Source: an uncultured Kiritimatiellota bacterium (GTDB taxonomy: Bacteria; Verrucomicrobiota; Kiritimatiellia; RFP12; DVOR01). From it: a DNA stretch of 64,000 nt. Shown piece after piece: positions 1 to 8,012 of this stretch (its first letter is position 1; each line of letters begins with the position of its first letter). Where the stretch lies: the NCBI GenBank assembly GCA_944389585.1, contig CALXMW010000004.1, positions 62,001 to 126,000 on the forward strand, read 5' to 3'. A program made the position numbers and the translations under genes. The notes beneath the pieces were generated by a model. The model saw only the letters and a program-made list of their open reading frames with translations, made no database searches and was not told where the DNA came from.

Positions 1-2
1 TG

Positions 3-890
3 GAGACGGTGGACGGCGGGGTGGGGCTCGGGGCCTTGCCGGAAGACGCGGAGCGGAACCTGGCGGTGCGCGCGGCGCGGCTCTTGGAGCGCGCGGCGGG
101 GCGGCCCCTGCCCACGCGCATCCGGATCGTGAAGCGCATCCCGCTGGGCGGGGGGCTCGGGGGGGGGAGCACGGACGCGGCGGCGGTGCTGCGGGGGATG
201 AACGACCTTTGGGGCCTGGGCCTCTCCCGCGGGCGGCTGTGCGCGCTGGGGGCGGAGTTGGGGTCGGACGTGCCGCTCTTCGTGCTGGACGGGACGGTGC
301 GGATGACGGGGCGCGGGGAAACCGTCGAGCGCCTGCCGATGGCCGGGGCCAAGCCGCTCTGGCTCGTCCTCGCCAACGACGGCACGCACTGCCCCACGCC
401 GCAGGTCTACAAGGCCTGGGACGCGGGGCGCCCGGCGGCGCCGCCCGCCGCAGGGGCGTGCGGCGCCGCCAATCCAATCAGCCCATCTGCCCATCCGCCA
501 CGCCACGCCCCGCCCGGCTTGACAAAAGGGGGCGAATTATGGGATACTTTGTGTTTCTTCCTCCGGATGGGAGGGCCTTCGGACGTGGCCGGGGCGGTCG
601 TGAACGACCTGTCGGCGCCGTGCCTGGGGCTGTTCCCCGGGGTCGCCCGGACGGCCGAGGCCTTGCGGGCGGCGGGTTGCAGAGGGGTGACCCTGTGCGG
701 CAGCGGCGCGACGGTTTTCGGGCTGGTCGGGTCCCGTGCGGAGGGGGAAGGCGTGCTCGCGCACCCGGCTTTGGCCGGCTGTTGGCGGGCGTGCGCACAG
801 ACGCTGCCCGATGGTGTAATGGCAGCACACGGGCCTTTGACGCCCATAGTCATGGTTCGAATCCATGTCGGGCAACCATGCAGCGTCTGA
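3..890 (+). CDS. ispE: 4-diphosphocytidyl-2-C-methyl-D-erythritol kinase, 5' end outside window
   Basis: GHMP kinase of the MEP isoprenoid pathway; phosphorylates CDP-methylerythritol in the cytosol. The N-terminal roughly 80 residues lie before the window. The ATP-binding glycine motif PLGGGLGGGSTDAAA, a TPQVYKAW segment and the C-terminal GCRGVTLCGSGATVFGLV motif are visible. Two oddities. Between TPQVYKAW and VVNDLSAPC there is a Pro-rich stretch (about bases 455-585) some 25-30 residues longer than usual, which reads like translated intergenic DNA. The expected stop near base 808 is missing, so the frame runs through the whole tRNA-Gln gene and ends at 888-890. Identity is secure; whether the extended protein is functional is not. 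Confidence 0.85.
   Translation, partial: ETVDGGVGLGALPEDAERNLAVRAARLLERAAGRPLPTRIRIVKRIPLGGGLGGGSTDAAAVLRGMNDLWGLGLSRGRLCALGAELGSDVPLFVLDGTVRMTGRGETVERLPMAGAKPLWLVLANDGTHCPTPQVYKAWDAGRPAAPPAAGACGAANPISPSAHPPRHAPPGLTKGGELWDTLCFFLRMGGPSDVAGAVVNDLSAPCLGLFPGVARTAEALRAAGCRGVTLCGSGATVFGLVGSRAEGEGVLAHPALAGCWRACAQTLPDGVMAAHGPLTPIVMVRIHVGQPCSV
805..878 (+). tRNA. tRNA-Gln (anticodon UUG)
   Basis: Complete cloverleaf with encoded CCA. The acceptor arms are TGCCCGA and TCGGGCA, followed by discriminator A and CCA at 876-878. The anticodon loop is CTTTGAC with anticodon TTG, and the T arm is CATGG-TTCGAAT-CCATG. The base pair at 27-43 is a C/A mismatch. The tRNA lies wholly inside the unterminated ispE frame and 28 bases upstream of prs, so it is probably processed from a longer transcript. 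Confidence 0.95.
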
Positions 891-906
891 GAAAGGGAAC
901 GGCGAG

Positions 907-1857
907 ATGGAAAACCTGCAGGTCTTCTCCGGAAGCGCGAATCGGCCCTTGGCCGAGAAGATTGCGGCGTGCATGGGCACGACGCTCGGGGCGATCGACA
1001 TCCGGCATTTCCCGGACGGCGAGACGTTCGTGAAGTACAGCGACAACGTGCGCGGGGCGGACCTCTTCCTGGTGCAGCCGATCTGCAAGCGGCCCAACGA
1101 GATGTTCATGGAGCTGCTGATCATGATCGACGCCGCGCGCCGCGGCTCGGCCGACCGCATCACCGCCGTGCTCCCCTATTACGGCTACGCGCGCCAGGAC
1201 CGCAAGGATCAGCCGCGCGTGCCGATCACCGCCAAGCTGGTGGCCAACCTGTTGGTGGCCGCCGGGGCGAACCGCGTGCTGACGATGGACCTGCACGCGC
1301 AGCAGATTCAAGGCTTTTTCGATATTCCCGTGGATCACCTTCACGCCGCGCCGGTAATGGTGAAATACCTGCGCGAGATGAAGCTGGATAAGCCGCTTGT
1401 GGTTTCCCCCGATACCGGCGGGGTCAAGACGGCTTACGCTTATTCGCAGATGCTGGGCACCGGCCTGGCCATCGTGGCGAAGCAGCGTCTGGGTGCCGCG
1501 GAAGTGGATGCGTTCAGCGTCGTCGGCGACGTCGACGGCTGTGACGTGGTGATGGTGGATGACATGACGACGACGTGCGGGACGCTCTGCGCCGCGGCGA
1601 AGTTGCTGAAGTCGCACGGGGCCAAGAGCGTGCGCGCCGTCGTCAGCCACATCCCCCTCACGCAGGTGGGCATCGACCGCCTGCGCGCCAACGACGGGCT
1701 CATCGAGGAGCTCATCACGACCGACTCCATCCCGCTCGACGAGACCATCGCCGGGCTGCCGTCGATCAAGGTGCTCTCCGTCGCGCCCCTCCTGGCCGAG
1801 GCCATCACCCGCATCCATAACAACCAGTCCGTCTCCTCGCTCTTCCGCCTGTCGTGA
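907..1857 (+). CDS. prs: Ribose-phosphate pyrophosphokinase
   Basis: Makes PRPP from ribose 5-phosphate and ATP for purine, pyrimidine, His, Trp and NAD synthesis. The 316 residues match the family length. The catalytic flexible loop YARQDRKDQPR is near residues 93-103 and the PRPP-binding loop VMVDDMTTTCGTL near 212-224. That loop has T-T-T-C where families usually show acidic/Thr-Gly or TETAG. The start at 907 was chosen over an in-frame ATG inside the tRNA because MENLQVFSGS is the normal N-terminus and GAAAGGGAA lies upstream. It heads a run of closely spaced translation genes. Confidence 0.96.
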   Translation: MENLQVFSGSANRPLAEKIAACMGTTLGAIDIRHFPDGETFVKYSDNVRGADLFLVQPICKRPNEMFMELLIMIDAARRGSADRITAVLPYYGYARQDRKDQPRVPITAKLVANLLVAAGANRVLTMDLHAQQIQGFFDIPVDHLHAAPVMVKYLREMKLDKPLVVSPDTGGVKTAYAYSQMLGTGLAIVAKQRLGAAEVDAFSVVGDVDGCDVVMVDDMTTTCGTLCAAAKLLKSHGAKSVRAVVSHIPLTQVGIDRLRANDGLIEELITTDSIPLDETIAGLPSIKVLSVAPLLAEAITRIHNNQSVSSLFRLS

Positions 1858-1895
1858 GGGGCCGGGCTTTTTCGCAGAACCAAGGACACACATCC

Positions 1896-2564
1896 ATGAA
1901 CCAGATCACACTCACCGCCCAAGTGCGCACCGAGCAGGGATCCAAGGCCGCCGGCCGCCTGCGCCGCGCCGGGAAGATCCCCGGCATCATCAAGCGCATG
2001 AACGGCGAGCCCACCCTCATCGAGCTCGACGCGCACGACTACGAGATGGCCATGCGCGGCCACCACGGCGACCAGCTCCTCGTGGCCATCGACCTGGGCG
2101 CCACCAAGCTCTCGGCCCTCCTGCGCGAGCTCCAGCACGACGTCATCAGCGGCAAGGTCATCCACGCCGACTTCGGCGAGGTCGACATGGGCCACACCGT
2201 CCGCGTCGAGATCGCCCTCAACCTCGTCGGCGTCCCCGACGGCGTCAAGAACGCCAACGGCGTCCTCGAGCAAGACCTCCGCGCCGTCCACGTCGACTGC
2301 CTGCCCGGCGACATCGTCGAAAGCTTCGACGTCGACGTCTCGGCCATGAAGATCGGCGACAAGCTCCTGGCCTCCCAGCTCAACCTCGGCGACAAGTACC
2401 ACGTCACCACCCACGGCGACGCCGTCGTCGCCTCCTGCGTCGCCGCCGACGAGGAAATCGAGCTGCCGCCCGCCGCCGACGGGGCCGCCCCCGCCGCCGA
2501 GCCCGAAGTCATCGGCGCCAAGAAGGACGACGCCGCGGCCCCCGCCGCCGACGCCAAGAAGTAA
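1896..2564 (+). CDS. rplY: 50S ribosomal protein L25, long CTC/TL5 form
   Basis: Binds 5S rRNA in the large subunit. At 222 residues this is the two-domain form: an L25 beta-barrel over about residues 1-90 (TLTAQVRTEQGSKAAGRLRR), a TL5-type C-terminal beta domain over about 95-190, and an Ala/Pro/Asp-rich tail. The start at 1896 (MNQITLTAQ) replaces an earlier in-frame ATG at 1854 that overlaps the prs stop. It lies 38 bases after prs and 32 before pth, the common prs-rplY-pth order. Confidence 0.95.
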   Translation: MNQITLTAQVRTEQGSKAAGRLRRAGKIPGIIKRMNGEPTLIELDAHDYEMAMRGHHGDQLLVAIDLGATKLSALLRELQHDVISGKVIHADFGEVDMGHTVRVEIALNLVGVPDGVKNANGVLEQDLRAVHVDCLPGDIVESFDVDVSAMKIGDKLLASQLNLGDKYHVTTHGDAVVASCVAADEEIELPPAADGAAPAAEPEVIGAKKDDAAAPAADAKK

Positions 2565-2596
2565 GCACCGGCCGCGGGCCCCACCAGGCAAGGGAA

Positions 2597-3187
2597 ATGA
2601 AAGCGATCGCAGGACTCGGGAACCCCGGCGCCGAATACGCCCAGACCCCGCACAACCTCGGCTTCATGGCCGCGGACGCCCTCTGCGAACGCCTCGGCGC
2701 CGGCCCCTGGAAGCAGGAGAAGCGCTTCAAGACCCTCGCCGCCAAGGCCACGCGCAACGGCGAGACCCTCTGGCTGCTCAAGCCGCAGACCTACATGAAC
2801 GCCTCCGGCGACGCCGTCGGCCCGTTCCTGCGCTACCACGGCGGCCAGCCCGGCGACCTCCTCGTCCTCAGCGACGACTGCGACCTCCCCCCCGGCCGCA
2901 TCCGCGTGCGCCCCTCCGGCGGCGCCGGCGGCCACAACGGCCTCAAAAGCATCATCGCCAACCTTGGCACCGAGGCCTTCGCCCGCGTCCGCATCGGCGC
3001 CGGGCGCGCACCCGGGGAACGCCGCGCCCTCGCCGGCTACGTCCTCCACCGCTACGCCGGCAAGGAGCTCGAAGCCGCCCAAGAGGCCGCCCAAGAAGCC
3101 GCCGAGGCCGCCCTCTGCTGGGTCGACCACGGCCTCGCCGAAGCCCAGAACCGCCACAACGCGGCCCGCACCGAAAACACCCTCTAG
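2597..3187 (+). CDS. pth: Peptidyl-tRNA hydrolase
   Basis: Cleaves peptidyl-tRNA released by stalled ribosomes and recycles the tRNA. 196 residues, typical of bacterial Pth. The catalytic signature GLGNPGAEY...PHNLG puts the key Asn near residue 9 and His near 19. The SDDCDLPPGRIRVRPSGG and GGHNGLKS segments carry the conserved Asp and the second His-Asn pair. It has its own AAGGGAA site before the ATG and ends 12 bases before rpsF. Confidence 0.97.
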   Translation: MKAIAGLGNPGAEYAQTPHNLGFMAADALCERLGAGPWKQEKRFKTLAAKATRNGETLWLLKPQTYMNASGDAVGPFLRYHGGQPGDLLVLSDDCDLPPGRIRVRPSGGAGGHNGLKSIIANLGTEAFARVRIGAGRAPGERRALAGYVLHRYAGKELEAAQEAAQEAAEAALCWVDHGLAEAQNRHNAARTENTL

Positions 3188-3199
3188 GAACACCTCACC

Positions 3200-3586
3200 A
3201 TGAAGCAGTACGACGCACACTTCATCTTCGTCCAAACCGGCCGCGAAGAGGCCTGGGCGAAAACCATCGAACGGATGCAGGGCGAGATCGCCCGCATCGG
3301 CGGCAAAGTCCTCGGCACCGAAGACCTCGGCAAGAAGACCTTCGCCCGCCCCCAGCAGAAGAAGGAATCGGGCACCTACCTCACCATCCGCTTCGAGCTG
3401 GACCCCGCCAAGGTCAACGAGCTCCGCGCCCGCTACGCCCTCATCGAGGAAATCTTCCGCCTCCAGATCCTGGCCATCGACCCCATCGTCGAGATGAAGC
3501 TCTCCAAGCAGGCCGCCGAGAAGAAGGCCCGCGAGGAAGCCGCCGCCCAGGCCGCCGCCCAAGAGGCCCCGCAGCCCGAGGCCTAA
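3200..3586 (+). CDS. rpsF: 30S ribosomal protein S6
   Basis: Small-subunit protein that pairs with S18. 128 residues: a compact alpha/beta domain (YDAHFIFVQTGREEAW at the start, LTIRFELDPAKVNELRARY in the middle), then an Ala/Glu/Lys-rich tail from about residue 100. It begins the classical rpsF-ssb-rpsR-rplI order, 12 bases after pth, with AGGAACACCTCACC before the ATG. I could not recognise a convincing S6:S18 leader motif in the short gap. Confidence 0.95.
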   Translation: MKQYDAHFIFVQTGREEAWAKTIERMQGEIARIGGKVLGTEDLGKKTFARPQQKKESGTYLTIRFELDPAKVNELRARYALIEEIFRLQILAIDPIVEMKLSKQAAEKKAREEAAAQAAAQEAPQPEA

Positions 3587-3607
3587 CCCACCCAACGGAG
3601 AGCTTCC

Positions 3608-4114
3608 ATGGCCGCCACCCTCAACAAAGTCTTCCTCATGGGCAACCTCACGCGGGACCCTGACATGCGCCAGACCCCCATCGGCGAGACCGTCGCCGAG
3701 CTCGGCCTGGCCGTCAGCGAGCAATTCCGCAGCCGCACCACCGGGGAGACCCGCGAGGTGGTCACCTTCGTCGACATCACCGTGTGGGGCAAGGTCGCGG
3801 AAAACTGCGGCCAATACCTCACCAAAGGCCGCCCCATCTTCGTCGAGGGGCGCCTCGTGCTCGACACCTGGGAAGACAAGGCCACCGGCCAGAAGCGCAG
3901 CCGCCTGCGCGTCCGCGCCGACCGCGTCCAATTCCTCTACGCCCCCGAGCGCGCCCGCCGCGACACCAACGGCGCCTCCATGGGCGGGGACTGGGCCCCG
4001 GCCAACACCCCTCCCCAGCCCCCCCGCGCCGCCCAGGCGCAGCCCGCGCCCCAAGCGCCCGCCCCCGCCGAGCCCAACCCCGAAGGCCGCGACCTCGAAG
4101 ACCTCCCCTTCTAA
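3608..4114 (+). CDS. ssb: Single-stranded DNA-binding protein
   Basis: Coats ssDNA in replication and repair and recruits partners through its C-terminal tip. 168 residues: an OB fold over about 1-115 (NKVFLMGNLTRDPDMRQTPI at the start, FVDITVWGKVAENC, GRPIFVEGRL), a Pro/Ala/Gln-rich linker over about 125-158, and the acidic tip DLEDLPF, a variant of the usual DDDIPF. It sits between rpsF and rpsR as in many bacteria, 21 bases after rpsF. Confidence 0.96.
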   Translation: MAATLNKVFLMGNLTRDPDMRQTPIGETVAELGLAVSEQFRSRTTGETREVVTFVDITVWGKVAENCGQYLTKGRPIFVEGRLVLDTWEDKATGQKRSRLRVRADRVQFLYAPERARRDTNGASMGGDWAPANTPPQPPRAAQAQPAPQAPAPAEPNPEGRDLEDLPF

Positions 4115-4140
4115 CACTCTGAACCGCAAGGAACACCACC

Positions 4141-4383
4141 ATGCCTATCAAACCCAAACGCCCCGGCACCCGCAAGCCCAAGGCCGACATCCTGCCCCGC
4201 AAGCGCCAAGCCGCCCTCGAGCCCACCGAGCTCGTCGACATCAACGACATCGAGCTCCTCCGCCGCTTCGTCACCGAATACGGCAAAATCATCCCCGCCC
4301 GAGTCACCGGCGTCACCGCCCTCCAGCAGCGCCACATCAAAAAAGGCATCCGCCGCGCCCGCAACATGGGCCTCCTCGCCTAA
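4141..4383 (+). CDS. rpsR: 30S ribosomal protein S18
   Basis: Small-subunit platform protein, partner of S6. 80 residues with the diagnostic block VDINDIELLRRFVTEYGKI and the C-terminal QQRHIKKGIRRARNMGLL. AAGGAACACCACC precedes the ATG. It lies between ssb (26 bases upstream) and rplI (18 bases downstream) in the same transcription unit. Confidence 0.96.
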   Translation: MPIKPKRPGTRKPKADILPRKRQAALEPTELVDINDIELLRRFVTEYGKIIPARVTGVTALQQRHIKKGIRRARNMGLLA

Positions 4384-4401
4384 CCCGAAAGGACAACACC
4401 C

Positions 4402-4860
4402 ATGTCCCAGCAAGTCATTCTCATGGACGACGTCGCCCACCTCGGCAAGATCGGCGACACCGTGCACGTCCGCGACGGCTACGCCCGCAACTACCTCCTC
4501 CCCAAAGGCCTCGCCGAGCCCGTCACCAAAAACGCCCTCCGCAAGCTCGAGAAAATCCGCAAGGAACGCGAGGAACTCCTCAAGATCCGCCGCGCCGAGG
4601 CCATGGACAAAGCCTCCAAGCTCCGCGGGCAGACCCTCACCATCGCCGTCAAGGCCATCGAAGGCGACGAAGAGGGCAAACTCTACGGCTCCGTCACCGC
4701 CGCCGACATCGCCAAGGCCCTCACCGAGGCCGGCGTCGCCGTCGACCCCGCCATGGTCAAACTCGCCGAGCCCATCAAAAACCTCGGCACCAACGACCTC
4801 ACCATCGCCCTCATGGCCGGCGTCGAAGTCACCCTCCGCCTCGCCATCGTCGCCGAATAA
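4402..4860 (+). CDS. rplI: 50S ribosomal protein L9
   Basis: Large-subunit protein with an N-terminal rRNA-binding domain, a connecting helix and a C-terminal domain. 152 residues, normal for L9. The N-terminal signature runs LIMDDVAHLGKIGDTVHV as VILMDDVAHLGKIGD and continues RDGYARNYLLPKGLA. The Lys/Glu-rich helix is at about 45-75 and the GKLYGSVTAADIAKAL block starts the C-terminal domain. It is the last gene of the operon, followed by a strong terminator. Confidence 0.96.
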   Translation: MSQQVILMDDVAHLGKIGDTVHVRDGYARNYLLPKGLAEPVTKNALRKLEKIRKEREELLKIRRAEAMDKASKLRGQTLTIAVKAIEGDEEGKLYGSVTAADIAKALTEAGVAVDPAMVKLAEPIKNLGTNDLTIALMAGVEVTLRLAIVAE

Positions 4861-4883
4861 CCCCGGCACGCGAGACCCCAAAA

Positions 4884-4912
4884 GCCCCGGCCCCGCCGGG
4901 GCCTTTTTTTTT
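4884..4912 (+). terminator. Rho-independent terminator after rplI
   Basis: Seven-base-pair GC stem GCCCCGG (4884-4890) with CCGGGGC (4896-4902), loop CCCCG, followed by a run of nine T. It closes the prs-rplI gene run. Confidence 0.93.
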
Positions 4913-4917
4913 GCCCC

Positions 4918-5505
4918 AAAAGAAAGATCACGGAGGGCACAGAGAACACACACAGGCACACAGAGATTGAAACCACAAAGGACACACCGGGCACAAAGAA
5001 CGGAGAACGCCCCTGCGGGGCGATGGGCGGACGTTCGCTGCGCGGGCTATCACAAAGGCACAAAGAACCACAAAGGGCGCAAGGTCTTTTGGGGCGCCCC
5101 GGAAGGGGCGCGTCGCAGTGGTCCCAGAAGTCCCAGTGGTCCCAGACCGGCAGTTTTGACGGCGCAAGATGGGACCACTGAGACCACTGGGACAACTGGG
5201 ACGGGCAACGCCCCCCGGCCCGTCCTCCTTTCTGCCCCACACTCCCTCGTCGCCCGCTTGGCGGGCGTTGGCACGCCCGGCAGGCGTGCCGCGGGTGCAG
5301 GGGGCGCTTCCCCCTGCCGGGGTTCAAGGGGCGGCGCCCCTTGCCCCAATTTCCCATTCCCCTTTCCCCCTGTGTTCTTTGTGATGTCCCATTCTCCGTG
5401 TTCCTCTGCGAGGCCTCTGTGCCCTCTGTGGTCTCCCTGCGTCGAGCAAGCCTTCGTGTCCGTTGTGTCCGTTGTGATCTCTCCCGCGGCGTGCGGGGCG
5501 GGGTG
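4918..5505. repeat. Extragenic composite repeat array 1
   Basis: This gap holds no credible gene. The left part (to about 5090) is a degenerate purine-side array of CACAAAG/CACAGAG units. The middle (5113-5210) has GGGACCACT/GGTCCCAG minisatellite units in both orientations. Next come hairpins CGCCCGC-TTG-GCGGGCG and GGCACGCC-CGGCA-GGCGTGCC and a REP-like block. The right part (from about 5360) is a pyrimidine-side CTCTGTG/CTTTGTG array that inverts the left arm and contains the shared core CCCTGCGTCGAGCAAGCC. Frames open across it only because the units are short and G/C-biased. Confidence 0.8.
5289..5347 (+). repeat. REP-like double-hairpin block, copy 1
   Basis: Starts CCGCGGGTGCAG and contains two hairpins: GCAGGGGG/CCCCCTGC around a short loop, and CAAGGGGC-GGC-GCCCCTTG. 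The block recurs at 46211-46268 (inverted) and 54848-54906. It is always preceded by a GGCACG...CGTGCC hairpin and lies inside a CACAAAG/CTTTGTG array. Confidence 0.75.
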
Positions 5506-5508
5506 GGG

Positions 5509-5520
5509 TTTTGGTATACT
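5509..5520 (+). promoter_or_regulatory. Extended -10 promoter of the malic enzyme gene
   Basis: TTTTGGTATACT, with the -10 hexamer TATACT at 5515-5520 and TG one base upstream. This leaves a leader of roughly 22 bases with AGAAAGGA before the ATG at 5550. It matches the TTTGnTAYAMT form seen at many other starts in this window. Confidence 0.7.
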
Positions 5521-5549
5521 AGGCGGGATTTTCAGAAAGGACTGGGCAG

Positions 5550-6839
5550 ATGGCCATCGAGATTTCCAAGGAAGAGGTGTTTGCGTTCCATGACGGCGGC
5601 AAGGTGGGGGTGGCGCTTCGGCGGCCCTTGGCGACGCAGAAGGATCTGTGCCTGGCGTACACGCCCGGCGTGGCGCAGGCGGTGAAGGCCATCGCGGCGG
5701 AGCCTCGGGCGGCGTTCGACCTCAGCGCGAAGCGCAACCTGGTGGCCGTGGTCTCCGACGGCACGGCCATCCTGGGGCTGGGCGACTTGGGCGCGGCGGC
5801 CTCCATCCCGGTGATGGAGGGCAAGGCGGCGCTCTTCAAGGCCTTTGCGGGGGTGGATGCCTGGCCGGTGCCGGTGGGCCATTGCCGCCAGGGCGGCGCC
5901 GACACGGGCAAGACCGACCCGCGGCGCGTCATCGAGGTCTGCCGCGCCATCGCGCCGATGTACGGCGGCATCAACCTGGAGGACATCGCCGCGCCCGCGT
6001 GCTTTGAGATCGAGCGCGTGCTCGACGAGGAGCTCGACATCCCCGTCTTCCACGACGACCAGTGGGGCACGGCCGTCATCACCGTGGCCGGGCTCATCAA
6101 CTACGCGGCCATCGCCAAGCGCGCGCTGGGCGAGCTGCGCGTGGTCGTCAACGGCGCCGGGGCCGCGGGCATCCGCATCGCCGACATGTGCAAGGCCGCC
6201 GGCGTCAAAGACCTGACGATGTGCGACTCCAAGGGCATCCTCCGCGCCGACCGCGCCGACCTCACCGAGCACAAGCGCCGCCACGCCGTGGCCACCGACA
6301 AGCGCACGCTGCAGGAGGCCCTCGCCGGGGCGCACGTCTTCATCGGCGTCTCCGCCGCGGGCGTGCTCTCGGGCGCGGACGTGCAGGCGATGGCCGACTT
6401 CCCGGCCATCTTCGCGATGGCCAACCCCGACCCCGAGATCGACCCCGCCGAGGTGGCCAAAGCCCTCGCCGGGCGCCCCTACGTCATGGCCACGGGCCGC
6501 TCGGACTACCCCAACCAGATCAACAACGTCCTGGGCTTCCCCTTCCTCTTCCGCGGCGCGCTGGACGTGCGCGCCCGCACCATCAACACCGAGATGAAGG
6601 TGGCCGCCAGCCGGGCGCTGGCTGAGCTCGCCCGCGAGAGCGTCCCGCCCGAGGTGCAGGCCCTCTACCCCGCCGAGAAGCTGGCCTTCGGCCCCGGCTA
6701 CATCATCCCCAAGGCCTTCGACAAACGCCTCTACGCGCGCGTCTCCTACGCCGTGGCCGAGGCCGCGGTGAAATCCGGCGCCGCCCCGGCGGACACGGAT
6801 CTCGCCGCCGTCAAGGCGCGTCTGGAGGCCGGGCTCTGA
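5550..6839 (+). CDS. NAD(P)-dependent malic enzyme, short form
   Basis: Oxidative decarboxylation of malate to pyruvate, supplying pyruvate and NAD(P)H. 429 residues, so it is the short form without the phosphotransacetylase-like domain of E. coli MaeB. The malic domain covers about 1-160 (YTPGVAQAVKAI, DGTAILGLGDLGA, FHDDQWGTAVI with metal-binding acidic residues). The Rossmann domain follows with VVNGAGAAGIRIADMC near 190 and ANPDPEIDP near 290. Monocistronic start from an extended -10 promoter. The next gene starts one base after its stop, so co-transcription with the transporter pair is likely. Cofactor preference cannot be read from the sequence. Confidence 0.93.
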   Translation: MAIEISKEEVFAFHDGGKVGVALRRPLATQKDLCLAYTPGVAQAVKAIAAEPRAAFDLSAKRNLVAVVSDGTAILGLGDLGAAASIPVMEGKAALFKAFAGVDAWPVPVGHCRQGGADTGKTDPRRVIEVCRAIAPMYGGINLEDIAAPACFEIERVLDEELDIPVFHDDQWGTAVITVAGLINYAAIAKRALGELRVVVNGAGAAGIRIADMCKAAGVKDLTMCDSKGILRADRADLTEHKRRHAVATDKRTLQEALAGAHVFIGVSAAGVLSGADVQAMADFPAIFAMANPDPEIDPAEVAKALAGRPYVMATGRSDYPNQINNVLGFPFLFRGALDVRARTINTEMKVAASRALAELARESVPPEVQALYPAEKLAFGPGYIIPKAFDKRLYARVSYAVAEAAVKSGAAPADTDLAAVKARLEAGL

Positions 6840-6840
6840 G

Positions 6841-7443
6841 ATGGGCGCCGGGGCGGAGGGGCAGGTCTCGCTGGGCAGGCGCCTCTGGGCGCTGACGCTG
6901 ACCTTCGGGAAGTTCGGGGGCATCACTTTCGGCGGCGGCTACGCCATCGTGGCGCTGCTGGAGGAGGAGCTCGTGCGCAAGAAAGGCTGGCTGACGCAGG
7001 ACGAGCTCTTCAACATCATCACCATCGGCGAGAGCACGCCCGGGCCCATCGCCGTGAACACCGCCACCTTCGTGGGCTACCGCCTGGCGGGGGTGCTCGG
7101 CGGGGTGGTGGCCACGGCCGCGCTCGTCTTCCCCGCGTGGCTGGTCATCGTGGTGGTGAGCGGCTTCTACCTGGCCTTCCGCGAGAACACGTGGGTGGCC
7201 GCGGCGTTGGCGGGCATCCGCGTGGCGGCCATCGTGCTCATCGCGCGGGCCTTCCTGCGGATGGGGCAGGGCGTGCCGCGCACGGCGGTGAACGCCGCGG
7301 CGTGCGCGCTGGCCTTCGCGCTGGTGGCCCTCCTGGGGTGCAACGCGCTCTGGGTGGTGGTCGGCGGGTTGCTCTTCGGGGTGCTCTGGCACGGCGTGCT
7401 GCCGCGCCTGCGCGGCCGCCGCGCGGAAGGGGGCGCGCGATGA
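6841..7443 (+). CDS. Chromate transporter family (CHR) protein, first half-size subunit
   Basis: Six-helix half of a CHR-type anion transporter. 200 residues, about half of a full-length ChrA. The family signature FGKFGGITFGGGYAIVALLEEE is near residues 22-43 and ITIGESTPGPIAVNTATFVG near 60-79. The next gene is the other half with the same signatures, and the stop and start overlap as ATGA, so the two are probably made together as a heterodimer. Physiological substrate unknown; chromate is only the family name. Confidence 0.88.
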   Translation: MGAGAEGQVSLGRRLWALTLTFGKFGGITFGGGYAIVALLEEELVRKKGWLTQDELFNIITIGESTPGPIAVNTATFVGYRLAGVLGGVVATAALVFPAWLVIVVVSGFYLAFRENTWVAAALAGIRVAAIVLIARAFLRMGQGVPRTAVNAAACALAFALVALLGCNALWVVVGGLLFGVLWHGVLPRLRGRRAEGGAR

Positions 7444-8012
7444 TTTACCTGACGCTTTTCTGGACCTTCGCCAAGGTGGGGCTCTTCACCATCGGCGGCG
7501 GCTACGCCATGATCCCGCTCATCCAGCAGCAGCTCATCGAGCGCCACGGGTGGGTCACGCCCGAGCAGTTCACCGACTTCGTGGGCATCGCCGAGAGCAC
7601 GCCCGGCCCCTTCGCCATCAACATCGCCACCTTCGCCGGCATCCACGTGGCCGAGCAGCACGGCCTCAGCCCCCTGCTCGGGAGCGTCTGCAGCACCGGC
7701 GGCGTGGTGTTGCCTTCGCTGGTCATCATCCTGCTCATCGCCGGGGCCTTCCACTACGCCATGCGCCACTGGGCCGTCCGCGCCGCGCTCGAAGGCGCCA
7801 AGCCCGTGGTCGTCGGGCTCATCGGCTCGGCGGCCTTCACGCTGCTGGGGCACACGCTCCTGCCCGCGGGCGAGCCCTTCCACTGGGCCGCCGCCGGCTT
7901 CGCCGTCGCCCTCTTTGCCCTCACGCACTGGGTCAGGATCGGTGCCGTCTCCCTCATCCTCCTGGGCGGGGCGCTGGGCTTGGTGCTGCGATGCTTCGGC
8001 GTCTCGCTCTGA
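7440..8012 (+). CDS. Chromate transporter family (CHR) protein, second half-size subunit
   Basis: 190 residues. It repeats the CHR signatures of its neighbour: FAKVGLFTIGGGYAMIPLIQ near residues 9-28 and FVGIAESTPGPFAINIATFA near 51-70, followed by further hydrophobic helices. The start at 7440 overlaps the upstream stop by four bases (ATGA), typical of translational coupling; a start at 7137 would be out of frame with the family. It overlaps comF by 22 bases at its 3' end. Confidence 0.88.
   Translation: MIYLTLFWTFAKVGLFTIGGGYAMIPLIQQQLIERHGWVTPEQFTDFVGIAESTPGPFAINIATFAGIHVAEQHGLSPLLGSVCSTGGVVLPSLVIILLIAGAFHYAMRHWAVRAALEGAKPVVVGLIGSAAFTLLGHTLLPAGEPFHWAAAGFAVALFALTHWVRIGAVSLILLGGALGLVLRCFGVSL

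Noticed and set aside
865-906. Upstream start for prs inside tRNA-Gln
   Set aside because: It would add 14 residues encoded by tRNA sequence; the 907 start gives the standard N-terminus and has a suitable ribosome-binding site.
4967-5685. Several overlapping frames in the first repeat array
   Set aside because: They only translate CACAAAG/CTTTGTG and GGGACCACT units (strings such as VSVVSVV), a known kind of spurious protein; no RBS or conserved domain.
7137-7439. Longer start for the second chromate-type transporter gene
   Set aside because: The extra N-terminus is an out-of-frame shadow of the first half-transporter; the ATGA overlap at 7440 and the family N-terminus fix the start.
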